A stretch of 35,940 bases of DNA from Gemmatimonadota bacterium. GTDB lineage: Bacteria > Gemmatimonadota > Gemmatimonadetes > Longimicrobiales > Gaopeijiaceae. Positions within the stretch are counted from its first letter, which is position 1. Every line of letters starts with the position of its first letter. The translations under genes and the position numbers were made by a program. The notes under the pieces were generated by a model that worked only from the letters and a program-made list of their open reading frames with translations, was not told the origin of the DNA and searched no databases. Where the stretch lies: assembly GCA_029879725.1 (NCBI GenBank), contig JAOUPR010000036.1, forward strand, positions 1 through 35,940, given 5' to 3'. Positions 8,040-16,331 of this stretch are shown piece by piece.

Positions 8040-9986
8040 ATGCCGAGCGCCGGCGTATGTCTGGTGGTCGCGGCGGCCCTGTTCGCCCTCGCACCGGCTG
8101 GGGTGGCTCAGGAAGCGCCCCACCTCCTTGCCGTGCCCGTCCGTCTCGCCGACTACGGCATCTCGGGACTTTCCGACATCGTGCGGGGACGGATCGCGGT
8201 CTCCCATGGGTCCGCCGGGGATCGCCTGGCCGTCCACAACCTCCGCGACACGCCGCCGCCCGTGTTTCCCAGGACGGTGCGCTCGGCGGTCCCGGATCTG
8301 GACGGCGGGTGCTTCCGCCTGGAGGAATCGGCGTCTCCGCGTGGAAACGCCCTCGGGGGCCGTTTCAGTACCTTCCGGTTCGGAGGCTCCACCGCGTCCG
8401 TGGGGCTGGTCCGCGACGAGTCGGGTCGTCCGGCCCTCCGATCCGAGTGCGACGTCTCCGGGGGAGCCTGCGGGTTCTGGATGCATCTCTTCGACACGGA
8501 GGCGATGCTGGAGCGTGTCTACCTCGACGCCACCCCGGTATGGTCCGTGTCCATGTGGGTGCGGAGCGGGACGGGAGGCGAGGCCATCCTCCTCAAGGCG
8601 GCCGACGCCCGCTGGGAGAGGATCGGCGATGCGCTGCCGGTGGGGGACGTGTCGGTCTTCACCGCCGAGGGGCGTCTGACGGGCCGTTGGCAGCGGGCGG
8701 TGGTTCCTCTCGCTGCCTTTCCGCCGCGGGTCTCCCGCGACAGCCTGGCGTCGCTCGTCTTCCAACCCCTGGACGAAGGGCGGACCACCCTGGAGGTTAC
8801 GGGGATCGAGTTCTGTCCGGCGGGGGGTGATCCCGGCCCGCTCCCGGAAGGCCGGCCCGCGGAGCCGGAGCCCGGGGAGGGTGAGCGCGCCCTCTGGGTG
8901 TGGAACACCGAGGAGCTCCTCTCCGACGCGGCGGCTCTGGACACCTTCGTGACGTTTCTCGAGGAGGAGCGATACACCCGCGCCTTCCTCCAGTTGGTGC
9001 CGGCGTCCGGCGCGCGGGCTTCGGCCGGCTTCGTCCCCTTCGACCAGGAAGGGATGGGTCGCCTCATCGCGCTCCTCGGGGCGGTGGGCGTGCGGGTGTA
9101 CGCGCTGGACGGCGATCCGGCCTACGCGCTCCCGGTGAATCATCCCGGGGTGTTCGCCACCGTCCGGCGGGTGGTGGAGCACAACCGGACCCGTCCGGAG
9201 GCCCAGCGATTCCACGGCGTGCGGTACGACGTCGAGCCGTACCTCCTTCCCGGGTTCCCTGGGCCCCGGCGGGAGGAGATCCTCGGCGGTTGGCTCACCA
9301 TGATGGCGGGGATCCGGGAACTCGCCCATGGAGGAGGGCTGCGCGTGGGAGTCGACGTGCCCTTCTGGCTGGACTCACCCGACGAGGAGTCCGGCCGTCC
9401 CATGGAGGTGACCCGGGACGGGAGCCGAAGCGGAATCCTCTCGCACATGCTCCGGCTGGTGGACGACGTCGGGATCATGGCGTACCGCACGTCCGCCCAC
9501 GGCGCCGACGGGAGCGTGGTGCATTCATGGGGCGAGCTGGAGATGGCTCGGAAGGTCGGCACCGAGGTCTTCATCGGCATCGAGACGGAGGATCTCCCCG
9601 ACGAGGATCTGTGGGATTTCGCGGGGGAGTCCACCCGGGGGCTCCCGCCGCGGAACGGAGGCCCGTGGGTCGTCGTCATCGCCGACGAGGGCGGCGTGGC
9701 GCTCCGGTTCGTTCCCACGGGCGGGGTCCCCACCCTGGAACGCGAAATCGGGCCGATCATCGAGGACGGGGCCCGGGTCGTGCACTGGGAGTTGTCGGGA
9801 CCGGTCGGCGTGCCGGCGGACAAACTGTCGTTCAGGCGCCTGGGGGAAGCGAGGATGCGCGAAGAGGCGTCGGCGGTGATCCGGGCGGTGGGGAGCCACC
9901 CCGCCTTCGCGGGGCTGGCGTACCATCACTACGGAAGCCTGCGGGCCCTGCGGTCGGACGGCCGCGATGGGACGGGGCGGCCGTAG
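8040..9986 (+). CDS. Exported two-domain protein: N-terminal jelly-roll-like region, C-terminal TIM-barrel-like region; function unknown
   Basis: A 648-residue secreted protein. ATG 8040 has GGAGGAA nine bases upstream; an in-frame TTG at 8013 would mask the signal peptide. Residues 1-24 form a standard signal peptide ending in GVAQ with cleavage near Gln24. Residues about 75-260 look like a galactose-binding-type beta sandwich: a GGCFRLEE start, strand-rich repeats, SMWVRSG, and LEVTGIEFCP at the end. Four cysteines lie in this region. A Pro/Glu-rich linker (about 262-282) leads to a second domain beginning ALWVWNT, with strands FLQLVP, VRVYALDGD, GVRYDVEPY (Asp397, Glu399), LRVGVDVPFW, VGIMAYRT and VFIGIETED. 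That series is typical of a TIM barrel, and DxE on strand 4 followed by a MAYR strand resembles GH18-like hydrolases. I cannot name the family; a carbohydrate-related role is an inference. It ends in a hairpin and converges on the DUF4837-like gene. Confidence 0.85.
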   Translation: MPSAGVCLVVAAALFALAPAGVAQEAPHLLAVPVRLADYGISGLSDIVRGRIAVSHGSAGDRLAVHNLRDTPPPVFPRTVRSAVPDLDGGCFRLEESASPRGNALGGRFSTFRFGGSTASVGLVRDESGRPALRSECDVSGGACGFWMHLFDTEAMLERVYLDATPVWSVSMWVRSGTGGEAILLKAADARWERIGDALPVGDVSVFTAEGRLTGRWQRAVVPLAAFPPRVSRDSLASLVFQPLDEGRTTLEVTGIEFCPAGGDPGPLPEGRPAEPEPGEGERALWVWNTEELLSDAAALDTFVTFLEEERYTRAFLQLVPASGARASAGFVPFDQEGMGRLIALLGAVGVRVYALDGDPAYALPVNHPGVFATVRRVVEHNRTRPEAQRFHGVRYDVEPYLLPGFPGPRREEILGGWLTMMAGIRELAHGGGLRVGVDVPFWLDSPDEESGRPMEVTRDGSRSGILSHMLRLVDDVGIMAYRTSAHGADGSVVHSWGELEMARKVGTEVFIGIETEDLPDEDLWDFAGESTRGLPPRNGGPWVVVIADEGGVALRFVPTGGVPTLEREIGPIIEDGARVVHWELSGPVGVPADKLSFRRLGEARMREEASAVIRAVGSHPAFAGLAYHHYGSLRALRSDGRDGTGRP

Positions 9987-10000
9987 CGGACCGCCCCGTC
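9971..10000. terminator. GC hairpin spanning a stop codon between convergent genes
   Basis: Perfect 10-bp inverted repeat GACGGGGCGG / CCGCCCCGTC with a 10-base loop that contains the TAG stop (9984-9986). It ends six bases before the stop codon of the convergent gene. Neither strand has a T-run. Probably a shared transcript end for both genes. Confidence 0.5.
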
Positions 10001-10005
10001 ACGGC

Positions 10006-11010
10006 TCAGCGATAGCAGCGGAAGGAGTCGAGAATCGTCTCGAGTTGGATCATGTATTCGTACTTCTCCTTCCCCGGGGCGTAGAGCCACGCATCCACCA
10101 GGTACATCCGGTCCTGTCCGGGGCACGTCACCACGCGGGTGATGAAGGGACCGGCGGCGGGCCAGGGGAGGTCGGGCGGATTCTTCCAGATTCCCTGGAT
10201 CTGGTTGCTGGGCCGTTCCGTGTCACCACCGGCTTCCTCGAACAGCGCCGTGGTGTCCACCATCTGCCCCTGGTTGTAGTACCCGTTGGCCACCTGGTCC
10301 CGCCAGGCCAATACGTCCGTCCTGCTCATCCCCTCCGGGATGGGTGACCGCCACGTGACGGCGACCTGGCGAATGAGCTCCGCGGGGTCGGGATTGTCGT
10401 TGCGGAAGACGTACACCGAGTCCTGCGCCGACCACCGGTAGACATCCGGGACGAGGACGGAGAAGCGCGCCTGCATGGCCAGAGTGTCCACCAGGGCCGA
10501 GTCGATGCCGGACATGAACATCCGGTTGCGCGCGTACTCACGGAACTGCGAGTCCAACAGGTCGTTCACGGCGGGGAGGAAGGACCGGAGTTCCTCCGCG
10601 GCGGCCCCGTCGGAGAGGAGCACGATGGTGGCCTGCTGCCCCCGGGACCACACGTCGTAGGCCTGGGTGATGCCCGGCGCGGAGATCTCCTTCCGCGCGT
10701 ACTCGAGCGCCTGGGCGATCCAGGGATCGTCCTCGGTGCCCACCAACAGGAGTTGACGGAAGCGCTGGAGCATCCCCCACTCCGGCGTCTCCGGGTCCTG
10801 GTAGGTCACGGTGAAGGTCTTCTCGTTCCTCACCGTCTGGATGGTGGGCTCGAGAGCGTCGTAGACCTCTTCCGAGAGTTGCTCCCAGAGGTCCGGATGC
10901 ATCACGGCGATGATGCTGTTGGCGTCGCCGTACGCCGTCGGACGGGTCGAGCACGACGGAGCGCCGGCGGTGGCGAGCAGGGCGAGGGTCAACAGGATCT
11001 TTCGTGGCAT
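10006..11010 (-). CDS. DUF4837-like lipoprotein
   Basis: A 334-residue predicted lipoprotein; signal sequence MPRKILLTLALLATAG followed by APSC (Cys20). ATG 11010 has GAAGG eight bases upstream. The mature protein starts with a segment reading ANSIIAVMHPDLW and continues with a duplicated alpha/beta pattern, including QATIVLLSDGA and RFSVLVPDVYRW. This matches the general layout of the DUF4837 family of envelope lipoproteins best known from Bacteroidota. That family's function is unknown. The C-terminal part ends with a paired-Cys candidate (VVTCPG and SFRCYR) that could form a disulphide. It lies 80 bases downstream of the M3 oligopeptidase gene on the same strand and could be cotranscribed, although the gap is long enough for its own promoter. 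The DUF4837 assignment is from memory of the family pattern and needs a profile search. Confidence 0.82.
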   Translation of the reverse strand: MPRKILLTLALLATAGAPSCSTRPTAYGDANSIIAVMHPDLWEQLSEEVYDALEPTIQTVRNEKTFTVTYQDPETPEWGMLQRFRQLLLVGTEDDPWIAQALEYARKEISAPGITQAYDVWSRGQQATIVLLSDGAAAEELRSFLPAVNDLLDSQFREYARNRMFMSGIDSALVDTLAMQARFSVLVPDVYRWSAQDSVYVFRNDNPDPAELIRQVAVTWRSPIPEGMSRTDVLAWRDQVANGYYNQGQMVDTTALFEEAGGDTERPSNQIQGIWKNPPDLPWPAAGPFITRVVTCPGQDRMYLVDAWLYAPGKEKYEYMIQLETILDSFRCYR

Positions 11011-11090
11011 GATCTCAGCCTTCGAGGCGAGGGACTCGTGAACACGGGTACGATAAGGTGCTACCGTCGCCGGCGCACCGATGTTTCCGG

Positions 11091-13205
11091 TCAGGGCACG
11101 TCGTCCAGCGTCCCCAGGTTGCGCGTCAACAGTGCCGTGGGATCGGGGTCGCGGGCCATGAATTCCCGGAAGAGGACCTCCGGGTCGTCCGAGTCCCCCC
11201 GTGAGAGGATGCTGTCCACGTAGGCCCGGCCCGTCTCCGGATTGAAGATCCCTTCGGCGGCGAAGCGCGTGAACACGTCGGCGTCGAGCACCTCCGACCA
11301 GAGGTAGCTATAGTAGCCCGCGGCGTATCCGCCCGAAAAGAGATGGGTGAAGGTGGCGATGTTGCTGCTCTCCAGGAACCGGATGGACGGCACGAAATCC
11401 GCGAAGCGGCGGGTCACGAAGTCGGACACCTCCCCTCCGGCTTTCCGGTCGGCCTCGTCTCCTCTCCCTACGCGGCCCGCCAGCCGGGGCGCCATCTCCG
11501 TGTGAAGGGCCAGGTCCACCGTCCCGAAGGAGAGTTGACGCATCTGCGCCCAGCCGCCCATGAACCTCCGGGCAGCGATCATTCTCGCGAACAACTCCTC
11601 GGGGAAGGGCTCGCCCGTTTCGTGGTGTCGGGCGAAAAGGTCCAGGGCTTCCCGTTCCCACGCCCAGTTCTCCATGAGCTGGCTGGGAAGCTCCACCCAG
11701 TCCCATGCCACGTTGATGCCGGCTCGGGACGGAATCGGTACCCGTGACGTGCAATGGTGGAGGAGGTGGCCGAATTCGTGGAACGTGGTTTCCACCTCTC
11801 GGTGCGTGAGAAGGGCGGGTCCCTCCCCGTCCGGCGGCGTGAAGTTTCCGCAGATCACGCCCAGGTGGGGGTCGAATCCTTCCGCGGTGGGGCCTCCCGT
11901 GATGAAGTTGTTCATCCACGCGCCCTGACGTTTCTCCTTGCGTGGGAACCAGTCCGTGTAGAACGCGCCCACGCGGGTTCCTTCCTCGTCGAAGATCTCG
12001 TAGTACCCGACGTCGGGATGCCACACCTCCCCGATGTCCCGCTCCTCGACGCGGAACCCGAAGGTCTTCCGGACGATCTCGAAGAGTCCCGCGAGAACCT
12101 GGTCGAGGGGGAAGTAGGGACGCATGGCCTCGTCGTCGATGTCGTAGCGGGTCTTGCGGAGCTTCTCCATGAGAAACGCCACGTCCCAGGGCGCGAGCTC
12201 ATCGAGTTCCAGGGAGTGTGCGAACCCCTTCAGCTCGGCCACGTCCCTGGCCCAGTAGGGTCGGGTGCGGGCCACCATGTCGCTTTCGAAGGAGATGGCC
12301 TTCTCGCCGGACTTCGCCATCCGGTCCTCGAGCTGGTAGTCCGGAAAGGAGTCGTATCCGAGAAGCGTGGCGAGCTCGTGCCGGAGCGCGAGGATGCGGG
12401 CGACGAGGCCCGTGTTGTCGAACTCGCCCGAAGTGCACCGGGTGGTGTAGGCGCGATGGATCTCCTCCCGCAGCGCCCGATCCTCACAATACTTGAGGAT
12501 GGGCTCGACGGACGGGTAGTCCAGCGTGAGGAGCCAGCCCTCCTTGCCCCGCTCTTCCGCCTTCGACCGGTAGCGACGGAGGGGGGCGCCGGGCACGCCG
12601 GTGAGGCGCTCCTCCTCGGTCACGAGCAGCTCGTATTCGGCCGTGGCGTCCAGGACGTGTTCGCTGAACTGCTGTTGTAGCTGGGCGAGTTCCACCCGGA
12701 GGGCCTCGAGTCTCTTCTTCTCCTCGTCCGGGAGGTCCGCGCCCGCACGGCGGAATTCCCGGAGCGTGGTGTCGAGGTGCCGGGCCTCGATCCCCTGGAG
12801 AGACATCCCCTCCTCCGAGGCGGCGTACGACTTCACCCTCTCCCAGAGTGCCGCGTGGAGGGGGAGGCGGGACCAGAAGGCGGTGATGTCGGCGAGGACC
12901 GAGTTGTACGCCTCCCGGAGCTCGGGAGTCTCCGCCACCGCCACCAGGTGCCCGGCGGGAGCGAGCACACGTCCCAGCTCCTCCGTGATCTCCTCGAGGC
13001 GAGCCAGCGTGTTGTCCCAGGTGGGGGGAGCCGGCGCGGAGGCGAGTGCGTCGATGGCGGCCTGGGCCCCGTCGAGTGCCTCCCGGATCCCCGGTTCCAC
13101 GTGCTCCGCCCCGATGGCATGGAAGGGGATGCGGAAGTCGCCGGAGAGGAGAGGGTTCTGGTGCGGGCTCATTTGGATACGATGGAATCGGGAACGGGTG
13201 ACCAT
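11091..13205 (-). CDS. prlC: M3-family oligopeptidase (oligopeptidase A / dipeptidyl carboxypeptidase type)
   Basis: A cytoplasmic zinc metallopeptidase of up to 704 residues that degrades short peptides, including cleaved signal peptides in the PrlC/OpdA branch. The M3 signature TFHEFGHLLHH holds ligands His476 and His480 with catalytic Glu477; the third ligand is Glu505 in WDWVELPSQLMENW, 25 residues on as in the family. The substrate-lining segment GGYAAGYYSYLWSEV is present near the C-terminus. The long helical N-terminal region contains coiled-coil-like stretches around residues 160-200. The start is unresolved: ATG 13205 has only a distant GGGAG, while ATG 13172 (MSPHQNPLL) begins where family similarity begins but has no ribosome binding site. 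No signal peptide is seen. It is divergent from the antiporter gene, with 79 bases between starts, and upstream of the DUF4837-like gene. Confidence 0.95.
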   Translation of the reverse strand: MVTRSRFHRIQMSPHQNPLLSGDFRIPFHAIGAEHVEPGIREALDGAQAAIDALASAPAPPTWDNTLARLEEITEELGRVLAPAGHLVAVAETPELREAYNSVLADITAFWSRLPLHAALWERVKSYAASEEGMSLQGIEARHLDTTLREFRRAGADLPDEEKKRLEALRVELAQLQQQFSEHVLDATAEYELLVTEEERLTGVPGAPLRRYRSKAEERGKEGWLLTLDYPSVEPILKYCEDRALREEIHRAYTTRCTSGEFDNTGLVARILALRHELATLLGYDSFPDYQLEDRMAKSGEKAISFESDMVARTRPYWARDVAELKGFAHSLELDELAPWDVAFLMEKLRKTRYDIDDEAMRPYFPLDQVLAGLFEIVRKTFGFRVEERDIGEVWHPDVGYYEIFDEEGTRVGAFYTDWFPRKEKRQGAWMNNFITGGPTAEGFDPHLGVICGNFTPPDGEGPALLTHREVETTFHEFGHLLHHCTSRVPIPSRAGINVAWDWVELPSQLMENWAWEREALDLFARHHETGEPFPEELFARMIAARRFMGGWAQMRQLSFGTVDLALHTEMAPRLAGRVGRGDEADRKAGGEVSDFVTRRFADFVPSIRFLESSNIATFTHLFSGGYAAGYYSYLWSEVLDADVFTRFAAEGIFNPETGRAYVDSILSRGDSDDPEVLFREFMARDPDPTALLTRNLGTLDDVP

Positions 13206-13284
13206 GCATAACCTATGCTCCCATGCGCCATGAGGTAGGGTTTTCGTGTGTCGGGCCCGTCACCCGCGTTGAGTTGAGGGGGAC

Positions 13285-14676
13285 ATGTCCCGTATGTTTC
13301 CACGAACCCCTCGCCGCCCATCTCACCTTCCCGCGAATTCCATGAACTCCTCGTCCAACGTCTCCGGGAGAAGTGTCGGCCCCAACGAGGCCGTGCGGGC
13401 CGCGGTGATGTTGGTCCTTCTCTTCGGGCTGACGCACCTCACTTCGGGCGTCGCGGCCTCGGTGCTGAGCGACGGACGTCTCGCCGTGTTGGTGGGGTTC
13501 CTCCTCCTCACCGCTTCGCTGGCCGGGACCATCGCCGCGGCCATGGGTCTCCCGCGGCTCACCGGATTCATCCTGGTGGGGATCGCGGCCGGCCCGTCCG
13601 TGTCGGGGCTCCTCCCGTCCGCGGCGGTGGGAGACCTGAAGCTCATCGACGACTTCGCTCTCGCCCTCATCGCCATGCTCGCCGGCGGTGAGTTGCAGAC
13701 CCAGCAACTGCGTCCCCACGCGCGGACCATCCTCTGGACGACGTTCGGCGTCACGGGAATCGTCTGGGTCGGGATGGTGCTCGCCGTCTTCGCGGTCCGC
13801 CCCGTGGTTCCGTTCCTCGCGGATCTTCCGTGGACCGGTGCCCTGGGCGTGGCGCTCCTCCTGGGGGTGTGGTCGGCGAACTCGTCACCCGACCTCACGG
13901 TGGCCGTCATCGAAGAGAGGCACGCCAAGGGCACCCTGGTGGAGATCCTCCTCGGTGTCACCATCGTGAAGGACGTGGTGGTGATCCTCCTTTTCACGCT
14001 GACCCTCGTGCTGGCGGCCCCGCTCCTGCGGCCGGGTGAGGGGCTGTCGCTGGACTCCTTCGTGCTCCTGGCACGGGAGGTCGGCGGCGCCCTGGTCGTG
14101 GGGAGCGCGCTGGGGTGGGTGTTCTCCCAGTACCTCGGGGGAGCGTCCACACGACCGCGGTCTCCCATGGCCACCTTCCTCTTCGCCTACGTCCTGGTGG
14201 TGGTGGCGGCCGGGCTCCATATCGAGCTTCTCCTCACCGGTGTCGCCGCGGGCTTCGTGATCGAGAACCTGTCGCCGGCGGGGGACCGGATGATCCAGGG
14301 GATCCGGGCCGTCGCGGTGGTGATCTTCGCCTTCTTCTTCGCGGTGGCGGGTGCGAGCCTGGATCTCGGCGCGGTGGGCAGGTACGGGTTCGCCGCGCTG
14401 GTTCTCTTTTCCGCGCGCGTGGCTCTCACGCGGTATTCGGCGCGACTGGCCATGCGCAGGGCCGGGACCGAGGCGAGTATCGTGCGACTGGGATGGCAGG
14501 GTCTCATCTCACAGGGAGGGGTCTCGCTGGGGTTGATCCTGGTGGCGGATCAGAGGTTTCCGGAGATCGGACCGGAGTTGGTCGCCCTGGCCATGTCCAT
14601 CATCATCGGGAATATCCTGGGTGGGCCGATACTCCTGGGAAGAGCCCTGGCGGCGGGTGAGCGAGGAGAGGGTTGA
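13285..14676 (+). CDS. CPA2-type cation/proton antiporter
   Basis: A 463-residue polytopic membrane protein of the Na+(K+)/H+ exchanger superfamily (Kef/CPA2-like), lacking a C-terminal TrkA-N domain. ATG 13285 directly follows GAGGGGG; a second Met at residue 20 is possible. After a polar 35-residue N-terminus there are about 12-13 hydrophobic segments. Family marks are GLPRLTGFILVGIAAGPS near the second helix, the half-helix region VWSANSSPDLTVAVIEE with the acidic ion-binding motif, LGVTIVKDVVVI, and FAFFFAVAGASLDLGAVG. Gly/Ala-rich helices and arginines on the cytoplasmic side fit the inside-positive rule. The ion is not predictable from what I can see. It is divergent from the M3 peptidase gene and followed after 112 bases by the acidic-protein unit, which has its own promoter. 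Confidence 0.88.
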   Translation: MSRMFPRTPRRPSHLPANSMNSSSNVSGRSVGPNEAVRAAVMLVLLFGLTHLTSGVAASVLSDGRLAVLVGFLLLTASLAGTIAAAMGLPRLTGFILVGIAAGPSVSGLLPSAAVGDLKLIDDFALALIAMLAGGELQTQQLRPHARTILWTTFGVTGIVWVGMVLAVFAVRPVVPFLADLPWTGALGVALLLGVWSANSSPDLTVAVIEERHAKGTLVEILLGVTIVKDVVVILLFTLTLVLAAPLLRPGEGLSLDSFVLLAREVGGALVVGSALGWVFSQYLGGASTRPRSPMATFLFAYVLVVVAAGLHIELLLTGVAAGFVIENLSPAGDRMIQGIRAVAVVIFAFFFAVAGASLDLGAVGRYGFAALVLFSARVALTRYSARLAMRRAGTEASIVRLGWQGLISQGGVSLGLILVADQRFPEIGPELVALAMSIIIGNILGGPILLGRALAAGERGEG

Positions 14677-14688
14677 GCAGGATTTCCA

Positions 14689-14716
14689 TTGACACCCCCC
14701 GGGGTAGGATTATTTT
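14689..14716 (+). promoter_or_regulatory. Sigma70-type promoter for the acidic Trp-repeat protein
   Basis: Consensus -35 TTGACA at 14689-14694, a 16-base spacer, and -10-like TATTTT at 14711-14716. The predicted start of transcription near 14723 gives a leader of about 65 bases. It lies entirely between the antiporter stop codon and the small gene, so the small gene is likely independently expressed. Confidence 0.6.
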
Positions 14717-14788
14717 CGCGCCAGGTACCCGGACGATCCCGAACTGGGTCGGGTGGGCCGGGGCCAGCATCCAGGAGGAGAAAGTAAG

Positions 14789-15031
14789 ATGAGTCGGTCG
14801 GGTTGGTTGGACGACGAGTCGGCGGTCACCCAGGTGCTCGCACGCGACGACGATGACGAGTGGGATGATGATGACGACTGGGATGACGACGACGATTGGG
14901 ACGACGACGACGACGACGAGGAAGACATCGACGACCTCGAGGATGAAGAATGGGACGAGGAGGAAGACTGGGACGAGGACGACGATGACATGATGGGTCG
15001 CCGGCGTCCCCGGCAGTCCGACTGGAACTGA
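14789..15031 (+). CDS. Asp-rich, Trp-spaced acidic small protein of unknown function
   Basis: An 80-residue protein; ATG 14789 has GGAGGAG centred about ten bases upstream, one of the best ribosome binding sites in the window. 45 of the 80 residues are Asp or Glu. After a short N-terminal segment (SGWLDDESAVTQVLAR), residues 20-67 are almost pure Asp/Glu interrupted by Trp25, Trp31, Trp37, Trp55 and Trp61, so Trp recurs every six residues in two blocks. The tail is basic (RRRPRQ) and ends in DWN. No signal peptide or membrane segment is present. It has a dedicated promoter and an intrinsic terminator. I recognise no named family. Possible roles are a DNA/RNA mimic, a chaperone-like or metal-binding tail protein, or a partner of a basic surface; all are inference. 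The opposite strand is open and Ser-rich only because of the GAC/GAT codons. Confidence 0.8.
   Translation: MSRSGWLDDESAVTQVLARDDDDEWDDDDDWDDDDDWDDDDDDEEDIDDLEDEEWDEEEDWDEDDDDMMGRRRPRQSDWN
14846..14989 (+). repeat. GAC/GAT/TGG codon repeat inside the acidic gene
   Basis: About 48 codons consisting almost only of GAC, GAT, GAG and GAA, punctuated by TGG every sixth codon. Mixed use of GAC and GAT argues for selection on the protein rather than recent slippage, though the tract could still be length-variable between strains. Confidence 0.75.
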
Positions 15032-15047
15032 ATCCGGTTCGTTCCGA

Positions 15048-15083
15048 CCGCCTCACCCCGCGTGCGGGGTGAGGCGGTTTTTT
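15048..15083 (+). terminator. Intrinsic terminator of the acidic-protein gene
   Basis: Perfect 13-bp stem CCGCCTCACCCCG / CGGGGTGAGGCGG with a CGTG loop, followed by TTTTTT (15078-15083). The T-run touches the stop codon of the convergent flavoprotein gene (15083-15085). This is the clearest rho-independent terminator in the window. Confidence 0.93.
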
Positions 15084-16321
15084 CATGGGCTTCCGGCCCA
15101 GGCCGTGCCCGCGCCCGCGCCCGCCCTTCTCCCCGTGGCCCAGGCCCACAGGAAGTTGAACCCGCCGATGGGTCCGAACGCGTCCAGCACCTCGCCGCAC
15201 AGGAAGAGTCCCGGCGCCACCCTGCTCTGCATGGTGGCGGGGTGGATCTCGGAGAGGGGGATCCCACCGCCCGTGACCTCGGCCTTCCGGTACCCCTCGG
15301 TATCGGTCCAGGGAAGCACGTACTCGGTCAGGCTGCGGAGAAGGCTCTTCCGGTCTTCCCGGCGCAGGTTCGCCAGAGGGACGTCTCCCTGGATCCCGGC
15401 TTCATCGAGCAGGTGGTCCGCCAGCCTCCTGGGGAGGTGCTGTGACAGGAGGGGGCGGAGGGCGCCCGTCCGGGCCAGGAGCTTCTCCTCCCATGCGGCC
15501 CGGTCGAGTGGGCACCACTGCACCGTCAACTCCTGGGGATGCCCCGTGGCCAGGGAGCGGGAAGCCAGGTGGGAGATGTCCAGTACGGCGGGGCCGCTCC
15601 ACCCGTGATGGGTGAAGAGGAATCCTCCCGACGACTCGAACCGAGGACGGGCTCCGGGCGCGCGAATGGTGACGTCCAACGATACGCCGGCCAGGTGCGC
15701 GTGGGGGTGAGGCTCGGCGCGGAGCGGAGTCAGCGCGGGGTAGGTGGGGTGAAGGGTATGGCCCAATCTTCGCGCCATGGAGAATCCTGCCCCGTCGCTC
15801 CCCGTCGCGGGGACGGACAGGCCCCCGGTGGCCAGCACCACGGCGCCGGCGGTGAGGGGCGGAGCACCGTGGATGTCGATGCGCCACGAGCCGTCTTCGC
15901 TTCCGGACAGCCCCACCACCCGGGCCTCGAACCAGATCTGCACTCCGGCCTCCCGGGCGGCGGCCACCAGGGCGTCTCTCACCTCCCGGGCCTTCTGGCC
16001 GGCCGGAAAGAGCTTTCCCGACTCCTCCTCCAGCACCAGGGGAATTCCCAGGTCGTCCTCGAAGAAGGCGCGCTGCTCTTCCAGCGGCCAGGAGAGGAGG
16101 ATCTTTCGCAGCGTGTTGGGTGAGGAGTCGGTGACGTACCGTTCGGAGCGAACCACCGACGGGAGGACGTTGCAGCGGCCTCCTCCGCTGATGAGGATCT
16201 TCCTTCCCCCGTCGCGGGTGGACTCCAGAAGCACCACCGGAGCGCCCGAGCGGGCCGCGGTGAGGGCCGCCATGAGCCCCGCCGCGCCCGCGCCGATCAC
16301 CGCCACCGGGGGTGGGCTCAC
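15083..16321 (-). CDS. BaiN/YhiN-family (HI0933-like) FAD-dependent oxidoreductase
   Basis: A 412-residue flavoprotein of the HI0933/TIGR00275 family. The start is GTG 16321 with CGGAG five bases upstream. The N-terminal Rossmann motif VIGAGAAGLMAAL (residues 8-20) binds FAD, followed by the family signature GRKILISGGGRCNV (39-52). VVLATGGLSVPATGSDG is the second dinucleotide-binding element. The C-terminal signature contains EVTGGGI, LFLCGEVLDAFGPIGGFN and ending WAWATGRRAG. The reaction of most members is unknown; BaiN from clostridia has been linked to bile-acid reduction, but that role should not be transferred here. The start lies ten bases after the speA stop codon, so the two genes form an operon and are probably translated from one message. 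The C-terminus is a low-complexity GAGAGTAWAGSP tail. Confidence 0.93.
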   Translation of the reverse strand: MSPPPVAVIGAGAAGLMAALTAARSGAPVVLLESTRDGGRKILISGGGRCNVLPSVVRSERYVTDSSPNTLRKILLSWPLEEQRAFFEDDLGIPLVLEEESGKLFPAGQKAREVRDALVAAAREAGVQIWFEARVVGLSGSEDGSWRIDIHGAPPLTAGAVVLATGGLSVPATGSDGAGFSMARRLGHTLHPTYPALTPLRAEPHPHAHLAGVSLDVTIRAPGARPRFESSGGFLFTHHGWSGPAVLDISHLASRSLATGHPQELTVQWCPLDRAAWEEKLLARTGALRPLLSQHLPRRLADHLLDEAGIQGDVPLANLRREDRKSLLRSLTEYVLPWTDTEGYRKAEVTGGGIPLSEIHPATMQSRVAPGLFLCGEVLDAFGPIGGFNFLWAWATGRRAGAGAGTAWAGSP

Positions 16322-16331
16322 GCCGGCTCCG

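Noticed and set aside
14710..15267. Ser-rich minus-strand frame opposite the acidic gene
   Set aside because: The poly-Ser arises from reading GAC/GAT repeats in reverse; the plus-strand gene has promoter, ribosome binding site and terminator.
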